Of a DNA stretch of 64,000 bases, positions 38,538 through 46,063 are shown piece after piece. The stretch spans positions 1 to 64,000 of the forward strand of contig NZ_JACJKN010000010.1 in assembly GCF_016900775.1 (NCBI RefSeq). Direction: 5' to 3'. How positions within the stretch are numbered: position 1 is the stretch's first letter; each line of letters begins with the position of its first letter. Both the position numbers and the translations under genes were made by a program. The DNA comes from Olsenella uli. GTDB taxonomy: Bacteria > Actinomycetota > Coriobacteriia > Coriobacteriales > Atopobiaceae. Below the pieces are notes generated by a model, which did not search any database, was not told the DNA's origin, and was given only the letters and a program-made list of their open reading frames with translations.

Positions 38538-38617
38538 AATTAATCCGCCCTGTAGGCGGCTGGCGCTTCAGCGACCTGCGCTTTTTCTTCCGGACCCCTC
38601 CACAGGGCGGATTAATT
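38538..38617. repeat. 16-bp perfect inverted repeat flanking a 48-nt loop
   Basis: AATTAATCCGCCCTGT (38538-38553) has its exact complement at 38602-38617. The loop contains a T-rich tract (CTTTTTCTTC). It lies between tRNA-Val and rph on the minus strand, just upstream of the rph ribosome site. Confidence 0.7.
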
Positions 38618-38642
38618 CTAGCAGCTGCCGCGAGCCGCCATG

Positions 38643-38676
38643 AAAAGGCCCCCGTCGCGCGCGGCAGGCGGGGGCC
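38643..38676 (-). terminator. Terminator after tRNA-Val
   Basis: GGCCCCCG (38647-38654) pairs with CGGGGGCC (38669-38676); on the minus strand TTTT follows. It lies 10 bases beyond the tRNA 3' end. Confidence 0.7.
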
Positions 38677-38686
38677 GGAGGATGGC

Positions 38687-38762
38687 TGGTGGGCGATGAC
38701 GGGTTCGAACCGCCGACCTTGTGCGTGTAAGGCACCTGCGCTAGCCGCTGCGCCAATCGCCC
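38687..38762 (-). tRNA. tRNA-Val (anticodon TAC)
   Basis: The minus strand folds as a 76-nt tRNA. Acceptor GGGCGAT pairs with ATCGCCC, the anticodon loop CTTACAC gives TAC, and the T arm is GGCGG-TTCGAAC-CCGTC. The 3' CCA is encoded. The outer anticodon-stem pair is a mismatch, otherwise the fold is regular. Confidence 0.95.
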
Positions 38763-38821
38763 GGGCACCTGAAGTCTAGCATACGGCGCAGCGTCGCCGA
38801 GACGCGGCTATACTTAGCCCT

Positions 38822-40348
38822 ATGAAGACTACGACGCTCAGAGACATCGCGCGGGCCGTCGAGGCGGCCGGGACGCTCGCCGTGCCCGCGCCCGAGGGGG
38901 CGGGCACCGTCGCCGTGACGGGTGCCTCCTGCGACTCGCGCTCCGTCCGGCCCGGCGACCTCTTCGTCTGCAAGGGGGCGGCCTTCACGCCGGCGTTTCT
39001 CGAGTCGGCGCTCGCCGCGGGCGCCACGGCGTATCTCTGCGACGCCGCCCGCGCGGACGAGCTTGCCGCGCACGCACCCGGCGTCCCTGCCCTTGTGGCC
39101 TCCGACCTGCGCCGCGCCATGGCGATTGCCTCCGCCGAGGCCTTTGGCCACCCGGACCGCGACCTTCCCACCGTGGGCATCACGGGCACCAAGGGCAAGA
39201 CCACGACGGCCTACATGCTCCGCTCCATCGTGGACGCGGCACACGGCGAGAGGCGCTGCGGCATGATCGGCACCGTGGAGACCTTCGACGGCCGCGCGGA
39301 CGAGCCCTCGAGAAACACCACGCCCGAGGCACCGGATCTCTGGCGCCATCTTGCCAACGCGCGCGACGCGGCGCTTGCCGCCCTGGTGATGGAAGTCTCG
39401 AGCCAGGCGCTCAAGTACGACCGCACCTACGGCGTGGACCTCGACGTGGCCTGCTTCCTCAACATCGGGCTTGACCACATCTCGCCCGTCGAGCACGTCG
39501 ACTTCGAGGACTACTTCACCTCCAAGCTCAAGATTTTCTCGCAGTGCAGGACCGCGGTCGTGAACTTGGACTCGGACCACGCCGACCGCGTTCTTGAAGC
39601 GGCCGCGCGAGCGCCGCACACGCTCACGTTTGGGATCGGTCGCCCCGAGGCGGACACCTGGGCGGACGGCATCGCGCACTCGGAGGAGGGCGTTGCCTTC
39701 ACGCTGCACCTCGATGGCTGGGAGCGGCGTGTGCAACTCCCCTTCCCGGGGGACTTCAGCGTCTCCAACGCGCTTGCCGCCGCGCTTGCCGCGCACCTGC
39801 TGGGCGTGGGGCCCAACGACATCGTCCGCGGCCTCGCGCGCACGCGCGTGCCCGGCCGAATGGAGTTCTATCGCAGCGCTGACCGCCAGCTCACCGCCAT
39901 CGTCGACTACGCGCACAACAAGCTCGCGTTTGAGTCTCTGCTCTCCGCCGTCGCAGGCACCTTCGCAGGCGCCCGCGTGATCGCCGTCTTTGGCGCGGTG
40001 GGCGGCAAGGCACGGGAGCGCCGCCACGAGCTCCCCGAGGTCGCGGCCCGCTATGCGGACTACGTGGTGCTCACCGCGGACGACCCCTGGACGGAGGACC
40101 CGCTCGACATCTGTCGCGAGATGGAGCGCGCGCTCCCGGAGGGCTATCCCCATGAGGTCGTGATCGACCGCGAGGCCGCGGCCGCGCGCGCCTTCGAGCT
40201 CGCGGAGGGCGAGAAGAGCGTCGTTTTGCTCCTCGCCAAGGGGCACGAGGCCTACCAGCTCACGCGCGAGGGCTTTGTCCCCTGCGTCTCCGACTGCGAG
40301 CTTGCGCGCCGGGGCGTGGCCGCCCACGACGCGCGCCACCCGGCGTAG
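38822..40348 (+). CDS. murE: UDP-MurNAc-tripeptide ligase (MurE family)
   Basis: The 508-residue Mur ligase adds the third amino acid of the peptidoglycan stem. Mur motifs: ITGTKGKTTTAYML (ATP loop), TTPEAPDLWRHL, VMEVSSQALKYDR and the C-domain VDYAHNKLAFESLL. The diaminopimelate-selecting motif DNPR is replaced by DDPW in TADDPWTEDPLDI, so I infer an amino acid other than meso-DAP, such as Lys or Orn. It is transcribed away from tRNA-Val. Confidence 0.93.
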   Translation: MKTTTLRDIARAVEAAGTLAVPAPEGAGTVAVTGASCDSRSVRPGDLFVCKGAAFTPAFLESALAAGATAYLCDAARADELAAHAPGVPALVASDLRRAMAIASAEAFGHPDRDLPTVGITGTKGKTTTAYMLRSIVDAAHGERRCGMIGTVETFDGRADEPSRNTTPEAPDLWRHLANARDAALAALVMEVSSQALKYDRTYGVDLDVACFLNIGLDHISPVEHVDFEDYFTSKLKIFSQCRTAVVNLDSDHADRVLEAAARAPHTLTFGIGRPEADTWADGIAHSEEGVAFTLHLDGWERRVQLPFPGDFSVSNALAAALAAHLLGVGPNDIVRGLARTRVPGRMEFYRSADRQLTAIVDYAHNKLAFESLLSAVAGTFAGARVIAVFGAVGGKARERRHELPEVAARYADYVVLTADDPWTEDPLDICREMERALPEGYPHEVVIDREAAAARAFELAEGEKSVVLLLAKGHEAYQLTREGFVPCVSDCELARRGVAAHDARHPA

Positions 40349-40395
40349 CGCCAGCGGGCCGGCACCGACGCGCCGGGTGGTGGCCGCCGATACGC

Positions 40396-40495
40396 CGAGT
40401 GACACCTTTCGGACGGACGAGGGCCTCAAAAGCCGGCCATCCGTCCAAAAGCTGTCACTCGCGGGGCGTCATTCGCGAAGTGTCGCTCGCGGACG
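40396..40495. repeat. GAGTGAC inverted repeat (copy 1) plus a 14-nt triplicate
   Basis: The dyad 40396-40461 opens CGAGTGACACC, has inner arms GGACGGA and TCCGTCC, and closes GTCACTCG. Its right end runs into three tandem 14-nt repeats: GTCACTCGCGGGGC, GTCATTCGCGAAGT and GTCGCTCGCGGACG (40454-40495). It lies between the convergent murE and HAD genes. Copies 2 and 3 are at 59016 and 61471. Confidence 0.7.
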
Positions 40496-40528
40496 GCCCC
40501 GCGGAGCCACCCACAGCTCGCTGCGCGC

Positions 40529-41368
40529 CTAGATGAGCCCGAAGTGCTCGAGCGCCGCGGGCACGCCCTCCTCGGCCGCGGTGAGCGTCACGTAGTCGGC
40601 CACCGCACGCACGTTGGGCAGCGCGTTTCCCATGGCCACAAAGGTCTCGACGGCGCTCCTCATGGGCAGGTCGTTCTCCGAGTCGCCAAAGGCGAAGGTG
40701 TTCTCGCGCCCGTGCCCCAGGTACGCGAGGGCCGCCTCGATGCCCGTTCCCTTGTCGACGCCCAGGAGCGAGAACTCGAGCACGCCGCCCTGGAGGTCGC
40801 AGATCGTGTAGTGCGCATCGAGAAAGTCGCGCAGCGGCTCCAGATCCTCGACGGCGACGTTGGCGGTGCAGAACTTGCTGTAGCGGCGCTCCGCGGCAAG
40901 CGCGGCCACGTCCTCCACGGTGCGCGCAAGACGCGAGCCCGGCAGGCGCGCGGGACGTCCGGAGGGGTTGAGCTCCACATTGTCCTCGTCGCCCTCAAAG
41001 GTGACGTCAACGCCCGCGCCCACAAAGCGGCGCGCCGTCTCGAGGAGCAGGTCGCGTCCGATGAACTCGGCGCGCACCACCTCATCGCCCACGCACACAA
41101 ACGCCCCGGCCCCGGCCACAAAGCCGTCGGGATTGAGGTCGCGAATCGCCTGCGGAATGAACGGCAGGTGGCGGCCGGTGCAGATGAAGGTGAGGTTGCC
41201 AGCCGCGCGCATGCGGGAAAACGCCTCGTAGACCGCCTCGCTCGGACGAATCTGGAGAGCCTCGGAGGCCGTGTCCTCCTTCGCCCGCTTCCGCAGCTTC
41301 TCAAAGTCGTGCCACACCAGCGTGCCGTCAACGTCAAAAAACGCGACGGCGCCGTTCTTCTCGCCCAT
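40529..41368 (-). CDS. Cof-type HAD-IIB phosphatase
   Basis: The 279-residue protein has the HAD nucleophile motif FFDVDGTLVW, ICTGRHLPFIP (motif II), an inserted C2 cap and the final GDSENDLPMRSAVETFVAMGNA. This is the Cof/YidA group, which dephosphorylates sugar phosphates or PLP. ATG 41368 follows AGGAGG. Substrate unknown. Confidence 0.9.
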   Translation of the reverse strand: MGEKNGAVAFFDVDGTLVWHDFEKLRKRAKEDTASEALQIRPSEAVYEAFSRMRAAGNLTFICTGRHLPFIPQAIRDLNPDGFVAGAGAFVCVGDEVVRAEFIGRDLLLETARRFVGAGVDVTFEGDEDNVELNPSGRPARLPGSRLARTVEDVAALAAERRYSKFCTANVAVEDLEPLRDFLDAHYTICDLQGGVLEFSLLGVDKGTGIEAALAYLGHGRENTFAFGDSENDLPMRSAVETFVAMGNALPNVRAVADYVTLTAAEEGVPAALEHFGLI

Positions 41369-41463
41369 CAATCCTCCTCGCGCACTGTTTCCGATGGGGC
41401 ATTGTACCTGACAAAGGTAAGCGTCATGAAAGGCGCGGGGACACCGAGCGGCGGGCGGCGTGG

Positions 41464-41727
41464 GTTAGTGGAGCGCGGTCGTTGCGATACTACGGCCCCT
41501 ACCTGCTTAGAGAACGGCGGTCGTTGCGGGCCTGATCTAAAGAACTGTTAGAAATCCGGGGCCATTGCGCCCGGACGGCCCCGCAGGCGAGAAGAACGTG
41601 GCGCCGGCAGCCCGCGGGCGATGCAACGAACCCCATTCTCTAACGCACGCGCCCCGTCGTCCCGCAACGACCGCCATTCTCTAGGCGGGCGCGCGGGATG
41701 ACCGTGCAACGGCCCCGATTCCCTAAG
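41464..41727. repeat. Symmetrical 3+3 array of a 23-nt unit (41-42-nt period), array 1
   Basis: Forward units start at 41464, 41506 and 41547; inverted units occupy 41622-41644, 41663-41685 and 41705-41727. Each is 23 nt: STTAG, about five variable bases, then a GC-rich core (mostly GGGG or GCGG) ending YRTTGCR. Spacers are 19, 18, centre 52, 18 and 19 nt, and are not alike. The centre holds the 12-mer GGCGAGAAGAAC (41586). In the following 130 bp GC-rich repeats include GGGCGGAAGCGG twice. No gene is seen from 41369 to 41927. Confidence 0.85.
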
Positions 41728-41869
41728 CGGATGGGAGGTGGCAGCAGAAACGGTGGGCGCGGGCGGAAGCGGCACGCGGCGGGCAGCGGGCGCGCGGCGG
41801 GCGCGGACGGGCACCGGAAGCGGCGCGCGGGCGGAAGCGGGCGCGCGGCGGGCCGTCCTTCTCGCCAGC

Positions 41870-41912
41870 AAAAAGGGGGGCCGAGCCCGAAGGCCCGACC
41901 CCCACAAAGGCG
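41870..41912 (-). terminator. Terminator of the iron alcohol dehydrogenase gene
   Basis: On the minus strand a GC stem (GGGGGTCGGGCC, short TTC loop, GGGCTCGGCCCCC) is followed by TTTTT. It starts about 15 bases after the stop. Confidence 0.85.
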
Positions 41913-41927
41913 ATGGGAACGCGCGGC

Positions 41928-43142
41928 TTAGAAGTCCACGTCGACGTCGTTGTAGACGCACTCGAGGAGCTTCTCCATCTCCTCCTGGGACGGCTGGCGC
42001 GGGTTGGAGCCGGTGCAGGCGTCGAGGATGGCGTTGGCGGCCACGTCGGCCTTCTTGGACTCGAACTCGGCGTAGTCGATGATGGACTCGTCGGCCTTCA
42101 CGCCGCCCTTGCCGTAGTTCTTGATGCCCTGCGGGATGTCCAGCTTGTCGTTGAGGTCGCGGATCTCCTGCACGAGGGCGGCAACAAGCTCGTCCTCGGT
42201 CTCGCCGGCGAGGTGCAGGACCTCCTTGGCGATGTAGGCATAGCGGCTCTTGGCGCGCTCGTCCTTGGCGTTGAACTGGATGACCTTGCCGAGGTACATG
42301 GCGTTGGCGCAGCCGTGGATGATGTGGTCGCCGGTGAAGGCGGCGCCGGTCTTGTGCGCCATGGAGTGCACGATGCCGAGCAGGCCCGAGGAGAAGGCGA
42401 TGCCGGCGATGCACTGGGCCTCGTGCATGTGCTGACGGGCCTCGTGATCGCCCTGGTAGGACTTGGGCAGCCACTCGACGATCTCACGGATGGCGTGGAG
42501 AGCGTTGGCGTCGGTGAACATGGAGCCCGCGGTGGAGACATAGGCCTCGATGGCGTGGGTCAGCGCGTCCATGCCGGTGTGGGCGCAGAGCTTCTGCGGC
42601 ATGGTGTAGGTGAGCTCGGGGTCGACGATGGCCACGTCAGGCGTGATGTTGAAGTCGGCGAGCGGGTACTTGATGCCCTTCTCGTAGTCGGTGATGACGG
42701 AGAAGGCCGTGACCTCGGTCGCGGTGCCGGAGGTGGAGGCGATGGCGCAGAACTTGGCCTTGGTGCGGAGCTCGGGGAAGCTGAAGGGCACGATGGCCTG
42801 CTCGAAGGTCTCCTCGGGGTACTCGTAGAAGAGCCACATGGCCTTGGCCGCGTCGATGGGCGAGCCGCCGCCGATGCCGATGATCCAGTCGGGCTGGAAC
42901 TTCTGCATGGCCTCGGCGCCGCGCTTCACGGTGTCGACGGACGGGTCGGACTCGACGCCCTCGAAGATCTCAACCTCGAAGCCGGCCTCCTTGAGGTCAG
43001 CCTCCACGTCCTGCAGGAAGCCGCCGCGACGCATGGAGCCGCCGCCGGTGACGATCATGGCGCGGGAGCCCTTGAGGTTCTTGACCTCGTGGCGAGCGCC
43101 CTCACCAAAGTACAGGTCGCGCGGGTTGGTGAAACGTCCCAT
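41928..43142 (-). CDS. Iron-containing alcohol dehydrogenase
   Basis: The 404-residue type III dehydrogenase reduces aldehydes with NAD(P)H, probably in fermentation. Motifs: GIGGGSPIDAAKAMW (NAD site), STSGTATEVTAFSVITD, MDALTHAIEAYVS with the family His, and GIVHSMAHKTGAAF plus HGCANA for Fe-binding His residues. ATG 43142 follows GGAGGAG. A minus-strand TATACT at 43268-43273 may be its -10 box. It resembles 1,3-propanediol or butanol dehydrogenases; substrate undetermined. Confidence 0.94.
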   Translation of the reverse strand: MGRFTNPRDLYFGEGARHEVKNLKGSRAMIVTGGGSMRRGGFLQDVEADLKEAGFEVEIFEGVESDPSVDTVKRGAEAMQKFQPDWIIGIGGGSPIDAAKAMWLFYEYPEETFEQAIVPFSFPELRTKAKFCAIASTSGTATEVTAFSVITDYEKGIKYPLADFNITPDVAIVDPELTYTMPQKLCAHTGMDALTHAIEAYVSTAGSMFTDANALHAIREIVEWLPKSYQGDHEARQHMHEAQCIAGIAFSSGLLGIVHSMAHKTGAAFTGDHIIHGCANAMYLGKVIQFNAKDERAKSRYAYIAKEVLHLAGETEDELVAALVQEIRDLNDKLDIPQGIKNYGKGGVKADESIIDYAEFESKKADVAANAILDACTGSNPRQPSQEEMEKLLECVYNDVDVDF

Positions 43143-43399
43143 AACACTCCTCCAATTCCTATGCCGCCGCCACCGCGACGGATTCGAGCGGGGGACCATC
43201 TCCCCCGTTTTCGCCGAACGAGAAGTACCACCCGGGCCGTCAAGGGGTCGGCGACTCGGCCGGATTTAGTATAGCGAAATGGTCCGGCAACATTGCGCTG
43301 TTTCCCGCGCAAAACGGGTTCCCGGGCGCCCCCCGGCGCCATCGCAGCCGCGCGGCGCGCGCCCTTCTCGGCTACCATAGGAAGACGAGAGGGGGCACC

Positions 43400-44440
43400 A
43401 TGGCGCACGACCCACGGCGAGAGGACTACCAGCGGCTGAGCCTGCGTTTTGCGGAGGAGCTCGACAAGGGCGACCCCGCGCTTGCCGCGCGCGCCTTCGC
43501 CTCGTTTGGGCGGCGCTTCGCGCAGGACCGCGACAGCCTCCCCCAGACGGACGCCGACCGCGCCTTCCACCTTGTGGTGATGGCGAGCGACGTGGTGGAC
43601 CAGCGGCTCCCCTTTGCCTCCGACGAGCAGGCGCCCGGCCTCATCAAGCGCGGCAAGGAGCTCCTCGAGGAGGCCCTGCGGCTCGACCCGGCGTGCCATG
43701 ACGCGGTGCGCATGCTCTCGTCCTCGCGCACCAGCTCGCTCGACGAGCGCTACCGCTTCCTCAGCGACCGGGCCGACGAGGTCCGCGCCTCCTGCGAGCA
43801 GGCGCGCGACCGGGCGCTGGCCGAGCAGCGCGGCGAGCGGGCGGCCCTGGCGGCGGACATCGCGATGCGGCCCTACTGGCGCTGGCTCGCCTCGCTTGCG
43901 GAGGAGGCGCTCATCTGCGGCCGCAACCGCGTTGCGGCCGAGGCCTCCGAGCGGCTCCTCGCGTCCGACCCGCGCGACACCTCAGACGTCCGCTTCACGC
44001 TCGCCTACGCCCTCGCCAAGCTCGAGGACCTGCAGGGCTGGCTGGCGCTGACAAAGCGCTACCCCGCGCTCGCCTCGGGCCGGCCGGCCGACGACGCCTG
44101 GACCCTGCTCGCCGGCGCCTCGCTCGCGTTTCACAACGGCAACCCCATGGTCGCGCGCACGGGGATCGAGAAGCTGCTGCGGAAGTACCCGGGCGGCGCC
44201 ATGGCGCTCATCCGCCAGGCCGAGCTCCCCGACGGCGAGTTTGCCCGGCTGCACGTGGCCCCCTATAGCGAGGACGAGCTCATCCTCGCCGTCAGCGAGG
44301 GGATCGTGCTGCTGCAGGAGGGGACGGACCGCTCCGGGAGGGGCACCTTCGGCGCCTGGGTGGCCCGCGAGGCCGCGCGCATCGACCCCAAGGCGGCCCG
44401 CGAGGCGATAGCGGCGGGAGAGGGGGCGCAGCAGTCGTGA
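43400..44440 (+). CDS. Helical-repeat (TPR-like) protein, first of a paralogous pair
   Basis: The 346-residue protein is nearly all helical and soluble, with TPR-like repeats (GKELLEEALRLDPACHDAVR; AAEASERLLASDPRDTSDVR; FTLAYALAKLEDLQGWLAL). It shares with the next gene the C-terminal pattern KYPGGAMALIRQAELPDGEF / LCPGGAYALLRPTYVEPYL. ATG 43400 follows GAGAGGGGG. No catalytic motif is seen. I do not recognise the family. Confidence 0.8.
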   Translation: MAHDPRREDYQRLSLRFAEELDKGDPALAARAFASFGRRFAQDRDSLPQTDADRAFHLVVMASDVVDQRLPFASDEQAPGLIKRGKELLEEALRLDPACHDAVRMLSSSRTSSLDERYRFLSDRADEVRASCEQARDRALAEQRGERAALAADIAMRPYWRWLASLAEEALICGRNRVAAEASERLLASDPRDTSDVRFTLAYALAKLEDLQGWLALTKRYPALASGRPADDAWTLLAGASLAFHNGNPMVARTGIEKLLRKYPGGAMALIRQAELPDGEFARLHVAPYSEDELILAVSEGIVLLQEGTDRSGRGTFGAWVAREAARIDPKAAREAIAAGEGAQQS

Positions 44441-45396
44441 ACGCATGGGACGAGCTCGTGGAGCGCTGCGCGCAGCGTCGCCTGAAGAAGCTGGGGCCGC
44501 TTTCCGACGAGGCCTATGCCGAGCTGGTGCTCGCCGTGCGCGAGAACCCCGAGTCGTTCATCGAGCACACGCCCGAGCGCGCGATGCTCGTGATCGCGCG
44601 GGCGCTCGACGCCTATCGCGCGAGCTGCAGAAACGACGACCTGCTCGACGACGCGGCCTTCGAGGCGGAGCGCTCGCGCAGGCTCGCGAAGGCGCACGCG
44701 GAGTTCACCCTCGCGCGCGAGATAGACGAGAGCAGCCTCGACGCATGCCTGCTCGAGCTGCTCACGGAGGACCGCGAGCCCGACCTCCTGTTCCGGGGCC
44801 TCATCGAGCTCGAGCGCGACTTCTCCTCGGACGACGTGCCCGCGGGCGACGCCTGGGACGACGTCTTCTACCGGCCCCACCTGCGCCTGCGCGCGGCGCT
44901 GGCCAGGACCTGCCTCGACACGGCGCGCTACGGCATGGCCGGGCGCGCGGCCGCCTCCGTGATAGACGCCTCCCCGTCCGACCCGCTCGGCGCCCGCCAC
45001 ACCTACGCCCTCGCGCTCGCGCGGCTGGAGGACGAGCAGGGCTTTGACGAGCTCGACGCGCGCTTCTCCCGCCAGGGCGACCCCTGGTCCCACCTCGCGC
45101 GGGTGATCCTCCTCTACAAGCTCGACCGCATGAGCGCGGCACGGCGCGCCCTGCGCGGCTTTGACCAGCTCTGCCCCGGCGGGGCCTACGCGCTGCTGCG
45201 CCCCACCTACGTGGAGCCCTACCTCCCCGACCGGCCCGACGTCACGCCGGGCGGCTTCGAGGAGAGCGTCTTTGCCGTGCGCGAGGCGGAGCCCATCATC
45301 GCCGACGTGCCCGACTTCATCAACTGGTGCCAGGGCCATGACTGGCTCGTGGCATCCGCGCGGCGGTTTGCCGAGAAGAACGATCTGGACTGGTAG
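44437..45396 (+). CDS. Helical-repeat (TPR-like) protein, second of the pair
   Basis: The 319-residue product starts at GTG 44437, overlapping the previous TGA stop by 4 bases (GTGA), so the two are translationally coupled. It has the same architecture: a helical front, a TPR-like middle (AARSV-type AGRAAASVIDASPSDPLGAR), and the shared CPGGAYALLRP end. The last residues NWCQGHDWLVASARRFAEKN are specific. Function unknown; the pair probably act together. Confidence 0.8.
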   Translation: MNAWDELVERCAQRRLKKLGPLSDEAYAELVLAVRENPESFIEHTPERAMLVIARALDAYRASCRNDDLLDDAAFEAERSRRLAKAHAEFTLAREIDESSLDACLLELLTEDREPDLLFRGLIELERDFSSDDVPAGDAWDDVFYRPHLRLRAALARTCLDTARYGMAGRAAASVIDASPSDPLGARHTYALALARLEDEQGFDELDARFSRQGDPWSHLARVILLYKLDRMSAARRALRGFDQLCPGGAYALLRPTYVEPYLPDRPDVTPGGFEESVFAVREAEPIIADVPDFINWCQGHDWLVASARRFAEKNDLDW

Positions 45397-45451
45397 CTTG
45401 GGCGCGACGGCCTTCTCGCCGGGCAGCTGGGAACATCCCCCGCTGACAGAC

Positions 45452-45478
45452 GGCCCGGACCGCGCGGCGATCCGGGCC
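45452..45478 (-). terminator. Hairpin after tRNA-Glu
   Basis: GGCCCGGA (45452-45459) pairs with TCCGGGCC (45471-45478). It lies 9 bases downstream of the tRNA; the U-tract is poor. Confidence 0.5.
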
Positions 45479-45487
45479 TCAGGCTCG

Positions 45488-45563
45488 TGGTGCCCCCAAC
45501 GGGAGTCGAACCCGTGTCGTCGCCTTGAAAGGGCGATGTCCTAGGCCACTAGACGATGGGGAC
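45488..45563 (-). tRNA. tRNA-Glu (anticodon TTC)
   Basis: A 76-nt tRNA on the minus strand: acceptor GTCCCCA with TGGGGGC, anticodon loop CTTTCAA reading TTC, T arm with GGTTCGACTCC, and encoded CCA. Confidence 0.97.
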
Positions 45564-45592
45564 GCACGGGAGAGTATACCAGACGGGGTGCC

Positions 45593-45897
45593 GTTAGGAT
45601 TTCGGGGTCATTGTGGCGCTGGCAGCACGTGGGGGTTAGTATCCTGGGGTCGTTGCAGGTGGCGGCGCAAGGCGCGTTAGGGATTCGGGGCTGTTGCGGG
45701 CGCGGGGCGCCCGGCGGCGGCCCGTCGGGGCCCGCTGCGCGCGGACGGGCGCGGAGAGCGCGGCCCGCAGGTTCTTCTCGCCACCGTGGGCGCGCAATGG
45801 CACGGATTTCTTAACCCCATATGCGCAAGGCGCCGCAACAAGCCCAAATCGCTAACGCGCGGACGCCGCGGGCGCGCAATGACCCCAAAAGCCTAAG
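45593..45897. repeat. Symmetrical 3+3 array of the same 23-nt unit, array 2
   Basis: Forward units start at 45593, 45635 and 45676; inverted units are 45793-45815, 45834-45856 and 45875-45897. Starts are 42, 41, then 41 and 41 nt apart, as in array 1. Units read GTTAG or CTTAG (one inverted copy has GTTAA), then mostly GGGG, then TTGYR. The 94-nt centre contains the 12-mer as GTTCTTCTCGCC (45771). The array fills the space between tRNA-Glu and the tRNA-Leu terminator. Confidence 0.85.
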
Positions 45898-45918
45898 CGC
45901 ATCCGAAACCATCCGACA

Positions 45919-45949
45919 GCAAAATGCCCGGGACGGCACTTCCCGGGCA
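45919..45949 (-). terminator. Terminator of tRNA-Leu
   Basis: TGCCCGGGA and TCCCGGGCA arms (45925-45949) form a stem; the minus strand continues with TTTT. It is 10 bases from the tRNA 3' end. Confidence 0.8.
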
Positions 45950-45958
45950 AGAAATCGC

Positions 45959-46043
45959 TGGTAGGGGCGGTGGGACTCGAACCCACAATCCTCGCGGCGA
46001 GAGATTTTAAGTCTCCTGCGTATGCCAATTCCGCCACGCCCCC
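45959..46043 (-). tRNA. tRNA-Leu (anticodon TAA)
   Basis: An 85-nt class II tRNA with acceptor GGGGGCG and CGCCCCT, anticodon loop CTTAAAA reading TAA, a long variable arm (CTCGCCGCGAG) and encoded CCA. Confidence 0.96.
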
Positions 46044-46063
46044 GCGTGCGCGCTCATACCATC

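Noticed and set aside
41464-45897. The regularly spaced units could be read as CRISPR arrays
   Set aside because: Units are degenerate, reverse orientation halfway, spacers are 18-19 nt, and no cas genes are present.
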